From assembly GCA_037143795.1 (NCBI GenBank), contig JBAWXZ010000008.1, forward strand, positions 62,001-126,000: a stretch of DNA of 64,000 bases, in the 5' to 3' direction. A program made the translations under genes and the position numbers. The stretch is from Firm-13 sp037143795 (GTDB taxonomy: Bacteria > Bacillota > Clostridia > Saccharofermentanales > Saccharofermentanaceae). Numbering within the stretch: the stretch's first letter is position 1; every line of letters begins with the position of its first letter. Shown piece by piece: positions 44,414 through 53,291 of this stretch. The notes below the pieces were generated by a model. It did no database searches. It saw only the letters and a list, made by a program, of their open reading frames with translations, and was not told the DNA's origin.

Positions 44414-46345
44414 TTATTTTTTCCCGAGCTGCGGAGCATCAGGTTCACCTTCCCTGGCGAAAAGTGCCTGCTCCTCCGGGCTGAAAGTAGCTAGGAAAAC
44501 ATCCTTTTCTCCCGGCATCCAGAAGTCCTCCTGCAGTATATCGAGCAGATCTTTTCTACTGTGTACATTTGTACGGATCAGCTGATTCTGCTCCTTGACA
44601 TCTGCAGCAGCGCTTAGCTTTTCGACAAGCTCCGTATACTCATCATCCGGCATTGGCTCTCCCTGCACGAAATAGCTGGGTGCTTCCGTATCCTCTTCCT
44701 GTGCATTAACCGGAGGGAAAAGTATCAGATTCTCCGGGCATTGATTCTCAAGTGTGCTTTCGAATAGAATAATCCATCGATCCGCATAAATGTGTGCGTA
44801 TTCAACTGTCTGTGGACCTGATGCATCAGGGAAACCGCAGACCGCCTCGCAGACTCCTGCAATTCGTTCTCTTCTTTCAGGAAAGGACAGGGCGGATAGT
44901 GCAGAAAGAGTCGGAAGACAGGCAGATACTGGATGAAGCCACAGGTCAATCAATGGGTTATCATCTTTGATGTTCCAGACAGCTGTGCAATCCTTTCCGT
45001 CATGGTCGAGTATAAGAGCTGCGGCAAATGCCTGTCCCATCAGTATTTCGAAAAAATTTACCGGTACGGAAGTGATATCCATATCATATTTTCGGCTGTA
45101 GGCGGAAATCAGCTCACTGCAGAGAGTCTCCGTTACACGGTGGATGTATTCACATTCGATTCGCATCCGGCGCAGATATTCATGTATATATACAATACCC
45201 GATAAATTTTCAATTTCGATTGCCAGAGGATAATCCATTAATGCCGGTGTCTCGTGTGCCGCATATTGACCGTCATACAGACGAAAGAAGGTCGGAATTT
45301 CGCGATAAAGCGTGCCATAGTAGGTATCAAGCGGAAGATGGATCTTCATGGCAAGAATAGCCCGGAAATCCCGTTCCGACTCTTCCATAAGTGATAGAAG
45401 ACGCCTCTGTCCGTCGCAGAACCGCTGCTCCACTGAAGCCGCAGCGGAAGGGGACGCAGCAGCGGCAGGTGCGAGGCTGAGTGTAAATCGTACTGACGCA
45501 AAAATATTGCGTCCGATCCGTTCGGAAACGGATGTTGATCCTTCTCCCACATAGTGATTGAGCTCTTTCTGGAAAAGCGCCAGAATTTCATGCGCCTCTT
45601 CTTCCGGGTGGTTTGATTTGCGGCGCAGCTGCGCACCCGGACGCGGGGCGTGTGCTTTTGAATCCATCTGTGAAGCGTCTTCGGATTCATCACCGGAAGC
45701 GTTATCCATGTTCGATGCGACTCTCAAATCCGACCGTGAGCCTGAATCCTTGAATTCTGATGGTTCCCGTACAGCAAAGATATTGCGCCGGAAGGTTTCC
45801 GTCAGCGGAAGCACATTTTCCTCAGGGCTGATTTCTGCTTCCTCATCTTCAAAAGAAGTCTCCCTGCCGGGTGTATTGTTCGCCCCCCGGTAAAGATCCT
45901 TTTTCATCCGGAAGTTCTTAATAATGCGGTCGGCAGCTTTGCCTCGCAGAAGATCGGCATCCCCTGCGCAAAAATTATCATAGTATTCAGCCACGGCAAA
46001 AATGATATCGTCGTCAGCAATAAAGTCCGTGGTCTGGTTCTGTATATATAAAATCACTTCAAACCAGTCTGCGATAACCTGCGGAAGGGTATCCTGTTCG
46101 GCATATGGGGAAGATGATGCACGCTCCAGAAGCTTCTCGGTCATTTCCAGGGACCACTGAAGGCGGCCCTGCCGGGCAAGTGAACTCTGACGCGCTGCAA
46201 GAACCTCATGAATACCCCTCTCCGTGAGGTATGAACCGATTCCCTTGATATCATCATTCGCGATTCGCAAATCAGCGACGTGTGAATCAGAAGTGGTTAG
46301 AAACCCGAGTCTCTCAAGTCCGTCCTGACTGTTCTTTTCTGCCAT
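44414..46345 (-). CDS. Large protein of unknown function resembling DUF6323 and DUF6179
   Basis: From ATG 46345, after AAGGGGGAC, the protein has 643 residues with no membrane segment. The first 140 residues (LTTSDSHVADLRI.., SSLARQGRLQWSLEMTEKLLE, SPYAEQDTLPQVIADWFEVILYIQN) recall DUF6323. The part from about 310 on (LDTYYGTLYREIPTFFRLYDGQYAAHETPALMDYPL) recalls DUF6179. In relatives these are, to my memory, separate neighbouring genes; here they are joined by a Ser/Asp/Glu-rich linker (about 165-245). The family assignments are from memory and tentative. No catalytic motif is seen. Confidence 0.6.
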   Translation of the reverse strand: MAEKNSQDGLERLGFLTTSDSHVADLRIANDDIKGIGSYLTERGIHEVLAARQSSLARQGRLQWSLEMTEKLLERASSSPYAEQDTLPQVIADWFEVILYIQNQTTDFIADDDIIFAVAEYYDNFCAGDADLLRGKAADRIIKNFRMKKDLYRGANNTPGRETSFEDEEAEISPEENVLPLTETFRRNIFAVREPSEFKDSGSRSDLRVASNMDNASGDESEDASQMDSKAHAPRPGAQLRRKSNHPEEEAHEILALFQKELNHYVGEGSTSVSERIGRNIFASVRFTLSLAPAAAASPSAAASVEQRFCDGQRRLLSLMEESERDFRAILAMKIHLPLDTYYGTLYREIPTFFRLYDGQYAAHETPALMDYPLAIEIENLSGIVYIHEYLRRMRIECEYIHRVTETLCSELISAYSRKYDMDITSVPVNFFEILMGQAFAAALILDHDGKDCTAVWNIKDDNPLIDLWLHPVSACLPTLSALSALSFPERRERIAGVCEAVCGFPDASGPQTVEYAHIYADRWIILFESTLENQCPENLILFPPVNAQEEDTEAPSYFVQGEPMPDDEYTELVEKLSAAADVKEQNQLIRTNVHSRKDLLDILQEDFWMPGEKDVFLATFSPEEQALFAREGEPDAPQLGKK

Positions 46346-46552
46346 GAGAAGTCCCCCTTGACGTATATATACTGATATGATATCTTGTATTTGTGATTTT
46401 TTGTACAAAAGTATTATTTAAAACCAAACTTAATTTTCGCATGTTTGAGCGCCGCCGTCAACAGGAAGCGCTTTTTTGATACCATTTCTGATGTTTTTAT
46501 TTGCAATGATCATATTGTATTATTTGGGCGGGATACATCGGGGGAATACGGT

Positions 46553-47776
46553 ATGACAACGACAATTCTGCTGCTTATAATATATCTTGCTTTTGTAAGT
46601 CTTGGACTTCCGGACGGTGTAATGGGCGTTGCCTGGCCGGAAATGCGTCAGACCTTTTCCCTTCCTCTTGCAGGAGCAGGCGTTCTGACAATTGTCGGCT
46701 CACTAGGAACAGTCTTCTCTGCCTTTTCCAGCGGACATATTCTTAAGAAATTCGGTACGGGCCCTGTCGTCTGTGCAAGTTCGGCATTAACCGGAGTTGC
46801 CATGCTGGGGTTCGGGTTATCACGATCTTTTATTTATCTTGTTATTCTTTGTATCCCTCTTGGTATTGGTGCAGGTGCTGTTGATACGGGCCTGAATGAT
46901 TATGTCGCTACTCACTTTTCTTCACGTCATATGAACTGGCTGCATGCATGCTGGGGATTAGGTGCTTTTTGCGGGCCGCTTATTATGACGAAAGCCATTG
47001 TAAGCGCCGGATCATGGAGAATAGGGTATATTTCGGTTGCTGCGGTACAGCTGACTCTTGCCCTCATTTTTCTGTTGACGCTTGGCTTATGGAAGCTGCA
47101 CGCACCGGAGAAAAAGTCTTTACAAAATAAATCGGACAGGCCAAATGAAGAAGCCGACCATAAGGTCATCCTCACATTTGGCCAACGTGTGCTGGGAGGT
47201 TTCCAGGAAATTTTCCACCGCAAAGGTTTGCTTTCAGGAATGCTTCTTTTTTTCTTTTATGTCGGATCCGAAACATCAGTCGGATTGTGGAGTGCAAGCT
47301 ACCTGCGGAGTGCGAGGCTTGTGTCCATCGCAGACGCGGGACTCTGGGTTTCAGTCTATTATGGAAGCATTACAGTCGGACGAATTCTGGTTGGTCTGAT
47401 TGTTGAAAAAACCGGTACGAAGACTGCTGTCCGCCTGGGATCGATTGTAAGCGCCTTGGGTTTTACCTGTCTTCTTGTCCCCGCTGCAGCAAGTATCCTG
47501 TGTCCTGTCGGATTATGTCTGATTGGTTTGGGATTTGCTCCGATGTATCCCTGCGCCATGCAGGACACGCCGCTGCATTTCGGGCGCACATTTTCAAAAA
47601 TTGCAATAGGTTATCAGATGGGTATGGCAAATATAGGTTACACGGTAATTCCGCTGTTAGTCGGTGCCGTCTCGGGAGCAACGACTCTGTGGATCATACC
47701 GATCGGAGCCTTTGTCTTCCTTGGCGGATTTGTTTTTTTCTATGAAAAGCTGGCAGGAGTACAAAATATAGATTAG
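46553..47776 (+). CDS. Major facilitator superfamily transporter
   Basis: From ATG 46553, after CGGGGGAAT, the protein has 407 residues and twelve helices. FVSLGLPDGVMGVAWPEMRQTFSLPLAGAG at the start and HACWGLGAFCGPLIMT in the first half are characteristic of the FucP/'MFS, fucose permease-like' group seen in Firmicutes. Sugar or drug efflux are possible; the substrate is unresolved. It is read toward the xylose cluster and shares a terminator region with xylB. Confidence 0.82.
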   Translation: MTTTILLLIIYLAFVSLGLPDGVMGVAWPEMRQTFSLPLAGAGVLTIVGSLGTVFSAFSSGHILKKFGTGPVVCASSALTGVAMLGFGLSRSFIYLVILCIPLGIGAGAVDTGLNDYVATHFSSRHMNWLHACWGLGAFCGPLIMTKAIVSAGSWRIGYISVAAVQLTLALIFLLTLGLWKLHAPEKKSLQNKSDRPNEEADHKVILTFGQRVLGGFQEIFHRKGLLSGMLLFFFYVGSETSVGLWSASYLRSARLVSIADAGLWVSVYYGSITVGRILVGLIVEKTGTKTAVRLGSIVSALGFTCLLVPAAASILCPVGLCLIGLGFAPMYPCAMQDTPLHFGRTFSKIAIGYQMGMANIGYTVIPLLVGAVSGATTLWIIPIGAFVFLGGFVFFYEKLAGVQNID

Positions 47777-47832
47777 CATCGTTCAGTCGTGGTTTTTCGA
47801 AAACAGCCCATACTCACAATGTCCATGAAAAA

Positions 47833-47865
47833 GACCCGGCGCACGTTATTGAAGTGCACCGGGTC
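47833..47865 (-). terminator. Terminator of the xylA-xylB transcript
   Basis: GACCCGG/CCGGGTC plus GCAC/GTGC (one C-A mismatch) form the stem. On the minus strand CTTTTTC follows. It lies between the convergent MFS and xylB stops. Confidence 0.8.
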
Positions 47866-47908
47866 CTGTTAGTCAGGAGGTTATTTTCGGACAGGAATAA
47901 ATGTTCAA

Positions 47909-49429
47909 TTAAAGCTTTGCAAGGATCTTGTAATGCTCTTTCAGAGAAGGATAAATGGAACGGTACAACTGATAGTAGGCTTCATATTCCTGATGCCTTT
48001 TTGCGTCCGGAGAAGCTGAATCCTTGGTCAGAACGGCGATCGAACATGCTTCCTGAATATTCTTATAGACTCCCGTTCCCGCACCTGCCAGGAGGGCAAC
48101 GCCCAGGGCAGGTCCTTCTTTGGATACTATAGTGCTGACTTCGCAGTTGTATACGTCTGCGAGCATCTGTCTCCACAAAGGTCCCGAGCCTCCGCCGCAG
48201 GCACGCATTACATCAATAGGCGTGTCCATTCCGGCGATAACTTCAAAGCAATCCCGGAGGGAATAGGAAACACCTTCGAGTACGGCTCGGATCATGTCCC
48301 TTTTCTGGTGCATGGCAGATAATCCGAAGAACACGCCCCTGCAGTCCGGATCGAGATGCGGTGTACGTTCTCCCATAAGGTATGGCAAAAACAGAAGGCG
48401 GTTCGCTCCGATCGGAACTTTCTGGGCTTCCATATCCATCAGATAGTAAGGGCTGACACCCATCTGGGCCGCCGTTTCCATCTCAGACTCGCACAGATTA
48501 TCACGAAACCATTTAAGTGAAAGCCCGGCGCCCTGTGTGACACCCATGACATGCCAGCAGCCTGGTACTGCACAGCAGAAAGTATGTACACGTCCAGCCG
48601 GATCAATATGCATTTTGGATGTGTGCGCATATACGACTCCGGAAGAGCCAATTGTAGTAAAAGCTTGTCCGTCACTGACAACGCCCGTTCCGACTGCTGC
48701 GGCTGCATTGTCGCCGGCGCCGCCTACAACAGGTGTTCCTGCTTTCAGGCCGGTAAGTTCAGCTGCCCGGGAAGAAACCCTTCCGCTGACCTCCTGTGAT
48801 TCATATACGGGAGCAAGAAGGGATTTGTCGATTTCCAATTTCTTCAGGACTTCATCGGACCAGCAGCGGCCGCCGATATCGAGAAGCTGCATACCGGATG
48901 CATCCGATACTTCGGTAGCATATTCGCCTGTAAGCATCAGGCGGATATAATCTTTGGGAAGGAGGATCTTCCTGCACCGGCCATAGTTCTGCGGTTCGTT
49001 GTTTCTTACCCATAGGATTTTCGAGGCTGTGAAGCCGGTAAGTGCGGGATTAGCTGTGATTTCAATCAGACGCGCTGCACCGACCTTCTCCGTTATTTCA
49101 ACACACTCTTCTGCGGTGCGCTGGTCACACCAGATAATTGCAGGACGGATAACCTCGTCTTTTTCATCGAGCATAACCAGACCGTGCATCTGCCCGGAAA
49201 GGCCAATGCCGCTGACCTGTGCGGGATTTATTCCGCTTTTGCCCATGACCTCTTTCAATGTACCGGCTACTGCCTGCCACCAGTCGGAAGGAAGCTGTTC
49301 CGCCCAGCCGTTATGGGGCTGATACATCGGGTATTCAATAAGGGCGTCGCTGATCACTTTGCCCATTTCGTCGAAAAGAACTGTTTTGGTTCCTGATGTG
49401 CCGATATCGATTCCAATCAAATAATTCAT
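47909..49429 (-). CDS. xylB: Xylulokinase
   Basis: The enzyme phosphorylates D-xylulose to xylulose 5-phosphate for the pentose phosphate pathway. It has 506 residues. FGGY-kinase motifs are present: IGIDIGTSGTKTVLFDE (ATP/phosphate 1), GIGLSGQMHGLVMLDE (GQMHG is typical of XylB), IWCDQRT, and near the C terminus ACGGGSGPLWRQMLADV. ATG follows AAGGAGC. It is the last gene of the xylose module, 84 bases after xylA, with a hairpin in between. Confidence 0.95.
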   Translation of the reverse strand: MNYLIGIDIGTSGTKTVLFDEMGKVISDALIEYPMYQPHNGWAEQLPSDWWQAVAGTLKEVMGKSGINPAQVSGIGLSGQMHGLVMLDEKDEVIRPAIIWCDQRTAEECVEITEKVGAARLIEITANPALTGFTASKILWVRNNEPQNYGRCRKILLPKDYIRLMLTGEYATEVSDASGMQLLDIGGRCWSDEVLKKLEIDKSLLAPVYESQEVSGRVSSRAAELTGLKAGTPVVGGAGDNAAAAVGTGVVSDGQAFTTIGSSGVVYAHTSKMHIDPAGRVHTFCCAVPGCWHVMGVTQGAGLSLKWFRDNLCESEMETAAQMGVSPYYLMDMEAQKVPIGANRLLFLPYLMGERTPHLDPDCRGVFFGLSAMHQKRDMIRAVLEGVSYSLRDCFEVIAGMDTPIDVMRACGGGSGPLWRQMLADVYNCEVSTIVSKEGPALGVALLAGAGTGVYKNIQEACSIAVLTKDSASPDAKRHQEYEAYYQLYRSIYPSLKEHYKILAKL

Positions 49430-49460
49430 AAATAGCTCCTTTTCAATATTATAGAAAGGA

Positions 49461-49487
49461 CTTTCGCTGCTAATCGGGCAGCGAAAG
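49461..49487 (-). other. Intercistronic hairpin between xylA and xylB
   Basis: CTTTCGCTGC and GCAGCGAAAG form a perfect 10-bp stem with a 7-base loop. No U-run follows on the minus strand, so it probably tunes mRNA stability or relative expression of xylA and xylB rather than ending transcription. Confidence 0.6.
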
Positions 49488-49513
49488 CCCTATTTTGAAT
49501 AAAATACAGTTGC

Positions 49514-50827
49514 TCAGCCGAACAGAATGGAGTTCATGATGGATTCAAGATATTCCTGGCGGCCGCTCTCTGCAGATACTTCACCGTTTTTGAGTGCATA
49601 AGCTGCAAGGTCCTGCATTGTTACTTTACCGCTGACAATATCTGCTCCGATTCCCGATTTAAAGCTTGCATAACGATTTTCGACGAATTGATCAATACGT
49701 CCGTCCTCTATCATGCGAACTGCCATTCTCAGGCCGAGTGCATATGTGTCCATTCCGGCAATGTAGCCGTAGAAAATATCTTCGAGTGTGTTGGACGGCC
49801 TGCGTACCTTTGAATCAAAGTTCAGACCGCCGTGTGTGAAGCCGCCGGCTTTTAGAACTTCATACATGACAAAGGTGCTGTCATAGACGTTTGTCGGGAA
49901 TTGGTCGGTGTCCCATCCGAGCAGAAGGTCGCCTGTATTTGCATCAAGGGAACCGAATACACCATTGGTACCGGCAACACGAATCTCATGCTGGAATGTG
50001 TGCTGAGCGAGGGTTGCATGATTTGCTTCCAGGTTAAGCTTGAAATCCTTTTCCAGGCCATACTTGCGGAGGAAAGCAAGAACGGTATTTGCATCAAAAT
50101 CATACTGGTGCTTCATCGGCTCCTTCGGCTTCGGCTCAATATAGAAATCCCCGGTAAAGCCGATGCTTCTGGCGTAGTCTACCGTCAAATGCATCAGGCG
50201 GGCCATATTATCCTGTTCAAGACCCATGTCAGTATTCATAAGGGTCTCATATCCTTCTCGTCCGCCCCAGAAAGTATAACCCTCACCGCCAAGACGGACC
50301 GTGATCTCCACAGCCTTCTTAATCTGTGCTGCAGCATATGCAAAGACATCCGCGCTCGGTGATGTGCCTGCTCCGCTCATGTAACGGCGATTGCTGAAAA
50401 GATTTGCCGTGCCCCAAAGAAGCTTCTTATTATGCTTTTTCATCTGCTCTTCCAAAATATCAGCAATGATATCAAGGCGGGCATTTGTCTCAGCGAGTGT
50501 ATCAGCTTCCGGGGAAATATCGCGGTCATGGAAGCAGTAGTAGTCAATATCAAGTTTGTCCAGAAGCTCGAAAGAAGCCAGTGCCTTGTTCTTAGCCTGC
50601 TCCATCGGGTCTGTCGCACCGTATTTTTTATCCATGCTGCCTGAACCAAACATATCAGCACCTTCTGAAACCATTGTATGCCAGTATGACATGGCGAAGC
50701 GCAGGTGTTCACGCATTGTTTTGCCGGCTATTAACTCTTCCGGATTATAGTACTTGAATGCCATTGGATTTTGGGATTTTTTTCCCTCATAACGTACCTT
50801 CGGGATGTTCGGATAAAATTCGCTCAT
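49514..50827 (-). CDS. xylA: Xylose isomerase
   Basis: The enzyme interconverts D-xylose and D-xylulose with two divalent metals. At 437 residues it is the long (class II) form. Catalytic and metal elements are CFHDRDISPE (His100, Asp103), WGTANLFSNRRYMSGAGTSP, GGREGYETL, FYIEPKPKEPMKHQYDFD and LEANHATLAQHTFQHEI. The start follows GGAAGGAAGG. It follows the LacI-type regulator gene by 76 bases without a visible terminator, so regulator, xylA and xylB are probably one operon. Confidence 0.97.
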   Translation of the reverse strand: MSEFYPNIPKVRYEGKKSQNPMAFKYYNPEELIAGKTMREHLRFAMSYWHTMVSEGADMFGSGSMDKKYGATDPMEQAKNKALASFELLDKLDIDYYCFHDRDISPEADTLAETNARLDIIADILEEQMKKHNKKLLWGTANLFSNRRYMSGAGTSPSADVFAYAAAQIKKAVEITVRLGGEGYTFWGGREGYETLMNTDMGLEQDNMARLMHLTVDYARSIGFTGDFYIEPKPKEPMKHQYDFDANTVLAFLRKYGLEKDFKLNLEANHATLAQHTFQHEIRVAGTNGVFGSLDANTGDLLLGWDTDQFPTNVYDSTFVMYEVLKAGGFTHGGLNFDSKVRRPSNTLEDIFYGYIAGMDTYALGLRMAVRMIEDGRIDQFVENRYASFKSGIGADIVSGKVTMQDLAAYALKNGEVSAESGRQEYLESIMNSILFG

Positions 50828-50903
50828 AATTGTGTCCTTCCTTCCTGTGTGGGGCTGCCACTTTTTGCTGCTTTTCTGTGAGTTACCACTTTGTGCCTAT
50901 TTT

Positions 50904-51929
50904 CTACAAATTCTCACGCAGGAGAATGTCAATTTTCGTAAATATCAAATCAGTTTCCGGGATCTGCCTGTCAAGAAAATAATCAAAGAGAATCTTAACC
51001 GGCATATAACCCTGCTGAAATGGGTCCTGGCAAATCGTTGCTGATATGACGCCGGTCTCCAGATACGGCCTCGTTTCCGATGTGCAGTCATGTGTGAAAA
51101 GTTTTATCTTACCGGCGTTCCCCGAATCAACAAGAGCTCTGCATGTACCGCCGATTCCGCCTGCAGTCATATAAATTGCATCGAGGTCTTTATACTTCTG
51201 AAGCAGGTGAAGTGTATTTTGGTAAGCTTTATCCGCCTCGTCAAGTGTCTCAAAAACATCCAGAATCTTAATTGTCGGATGATAGCGTCTGATAGATGAA
51301 TTGAATCCTGTAATTCTCTGATTATGACCAAGAATATGAATGGAGCCTGTGTAAAGGACAGTTTTGTATGTTCTTCCGTCTGCAACCAGACCCATCAGAC
51401 CCGCTGCAATTTCACCGCTCTTCTGATAATCCGTCCCGACATAGCACAGCCGTTTTGTCTTCTCAATATCCGTATTCGATGTAATTACCGGAATACCCAT
51501 CTTCACCAGTTCATTAATCTTATGTGCAATTGAGCGTTCGTTTATCGCTGCGATAACCAGTCCCTGGATTCCTTCAGCTACGAGTTCATCAATCAGGCGC
51601 AGCTGTACTTCCACAGAGAAACCCTTCATGGTCTTGAGTGATACCGTAACACCATTGTCCGCATATGCCTTTTCGGCTGCACGCAGGCCTGCAATAACAT
51701 CTACAAAATAAACATTACCGTCAACAGGGAAAATAGCTCCGATCTTCAGAGGCTTTTTTCTCGCTGCGAGTGCCAGCGCGGCCCGGTTCGTCTTGTAGCC
51801 TTTTTCCGTTGCGATTCGACGAATCCGCTCAGCGACTTCGTGGTTGACCCCGTCTCTATTATTCAGCGCCCGGTCAACTGTTCCTCTTGAAACACCTGCA
51901 AGTGCTGCTATTTCTTTGATTGAAGTCAC
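50904..51929 (-). CDS. LacI-family transcriptional regulator of the xylose module
   Basis: The protein has a LacI-type helix-turn-helix at the N terminus (TSIKEIAALAGVSRGTVDRALNNRDGVN) and a periplasmic-binding-protein-like ligand domain (about 60-341). The last part (IAAINERSIAHKINEL, VGTDYQKSGEIAAGLM, QDPFQQGYMPVKILFDY) resembles sugar-binding LacI members. The start is taken as GTG 51929, giving MTSIKEIAALAG as in relatives; an in-frame TTG at 51947 is possible. The gene lies between the ABC importer and xylA. A palindrome just upstream and another at the chvE promoter are its likely operators. It is not the ROK-type XylR of bacilli. Confidence 0.85.
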   Translation of the reverse strand: MTSIKEIAALAGVSRGTVDRALNNRDGVNHEVAERIRRIATEKGYKTNRAALALAARKKPLKIGAIFPVDGNVYFVDVIAGLRAAEKAYADNGVTVSLKTMKGFSVEVQLRLIDELVAEGIQGLVIAAINERSIAHKINELVKMGIPVITSNTDIEKTKRLCYVGTDYQKSGEIAAGLMGLVADGRTYKTVLYTGSIHILGHNQRITGFNSSIRRYHPTIKILDVFETLDEADKAYQNTLHLLQKYKDLDAIYMTAGGIGGTCRALVDSGNAGKIKLFTHDCTSETRPYLETGVISATICQDPFQQGYMPVKILFDYFLDRQIPETDLIFTKIDILLRENL

Positions 51930-51973
51930 CGGCACACCACCATCCAAATTACATGATTTTTGCTTGTTTCAAA

Positions 51974-51989
51974 CCGTGCTCGAGCACGG
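51974..51989. promoter_or_regulatory. Operator palindrome upstream of the LacI-type regulator
   Basis: CCGTGCTCGAGCACGG is a 16-bp perfect palindrome with the CG centre typical of LacI-family operators. It lies about 45 bases before the regulator start, downstream of a candidate promoter with TTGACA at 52029-52024 and TAACCT at 52005-52000 (18-base spacer, minus strand). The same core occurs at 56525-56538. Autoregulation is likely. Confidence 0.8.
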
Positions 51990-52045
51990 GGACAAATATA
52001 GGTTACTTTGTCATCCCCCTGGTTGTCAATACTTTTCGAAAAAAC

Positions 52046-52080
52046 CTTCTCCCTGCAGGTATTGCACCCGCAGGGAGAAG
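52046..52080 (-). terminator. Terminator of the chvE-mmsA-mmsB operon
   Basis: CTTCTCCCTGC (52046-52056) pairs with 52070-52080 (11 bp), extended by GGT/ACC. On the minus strand GTTTTTTC follows. It starts 25 bases after the mmsB stop. The promoter of the regulator gene begins almost at the end of the U-run. Confidence 0.85.
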
Positions 52081-52105
52081 TTCGATTCAAATTGACAAAT
52101 GATTA

Positions 52106-53287
52106 TTATTTTGTTTTTCTTTTGGAAACAACATCAAAGGCAACAGCAAACAGAAGAACAAGTCCTTTTACGATTTGCTGCCAATCCGAGCCGATACCGA
52201 CAATGGACATACCATTGTTGAGAACGCCCATGAACATAGCACCGATCAATGTACCGCTGACAGTTCCGATACCGCCGTAAGCTGATGCGCCGCCGATAAA
52301 GCAGGCACCTATTGCGTCGAGTTCAAAACTTTGTCCGGCTGTCGGTGCAGAAGAGTTAAGACGTGCTGCAAAAACAAGACCGGCGATTGCGGCAAGGAAT
52401 GACATATTGGTATACACAACAAAGAATACCCTCTTTGTATTAATACCGGAGAGTCTTGCTGCCTTCTGATTGCCGCCAAGAGCATACAGATACCGGCCTG
52501 CTACGGTCTTATTGGTAATGTATGCATACATAAGCACAATGACTGCAAGTATGAGAAGAACAGTCGGAATGCCCTTATAGCGTGCAAGAGTATAAGCAAT
52601 TACAAGGATAGCGGCAGAAATGACAACCAGCTTGATTGCAAAACCAAGAAAATGTCCTGTCTCATAGCCTTTCTTGACTTTGCGGATGCGGCCAATAACC
52701 TGCATAATTACATAAACCAGTGCAGCTAATCCGCCAACAATCATACATGTAAGGTTGAATTTCGGAACACTGAAAAAGTCACCGAAGAACCCTGTTGACA
52801 TTCCAAGATACGTTGCAGGGAATGGTGAAAGAGTAAGTCCTTTCAGTACAACAAGTGTCATGCCCCTGAACAGAAGCATGCCCGTCAAAGTAACGATGAA
52901 CGGGGGAATCTGAACATATGCGATCCAGAAACCATGCCACATACCAATTGCAATACCGGCTGCCAGGCAGATCAGGATAGCAAGGTAGATATTTACTTTA
53001 TTGACGATAATCAACTGTCCTGCAAGGGCACCGATAAAGCCTACGACGGAACCGACAGAAAGGTCGATGTTACCGCCTGTAAGGATGCAAAGGAGCATAC
53101 CCACTGCCAGGATAACTACATACGCGTTCTGAAAAATCAAATTGGATACATTCTGAGGAACCAAAAGAACCTGTTTGGTGGTGATTTCGAAAAAGATCAT
53201 GACCGCAAAAAGTGCAATCAGCATCGAATACTGTCTCAGACCTGTACCAATGGACGACGTGAATTGTTTAAGTTTACTTTCTTCCAT
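52106..53287 (-). CDS. mmsB: Monosaccharide ABC transporter, permease subunit
   Basis: The 393-residue membrane protein of the BPD_transp_2 (RbsC/XylH) class has about ten helices. GGNIDLSVGSVVGFIGALAGQL and GACFIGGASAYGGIGTVSGTLIGAMFMGVLNNGM are the family signatures. Its length and the middle loop fit GguB/MmsB, which works with ChvE-type binding proteins. It starts four bases after the mmsA stop with AAGGAG. With xylA-xylB next door it probably imports xylose, possibly other pentoses. Confidence 0.9.
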   Translation of the reverse strand: MEESKLKQFTSSIGTGLRQYSMLIALFAVMIFFEITTKQVLLVPQNVSNLIFQNAYVVILAVGMLLCILTGGNIDLSVGSVVGFIGALAGQLIIVNKVNIYLAILICLAAGIAIGMWHGFWIAYVQIPPFIVTLTGMLLFRGMTLVVLKGLTLSPFPATYLGMSTGFFGDFFSVPKFNLTCMIVGGLAALVYVIMQVIGRIRKVKKGYETGHFLGFAIKLVVISAAILVIAYTLARYKGIPTVLLILAVIVLMYAYITNKTVAGRYLYALGGNQKAARLSGINTKRVFFVVYTNMSFLAAIAGLVFAARLNSSAPTAGQSFELDAIGACFIGGASAYGGIGTVSGTLIGAMFMGVLNNGMSIVGIGSDWQQIVKGLVLLFAVAFDVVSKRKTK

Positions 53288-53291
53288 TTTT

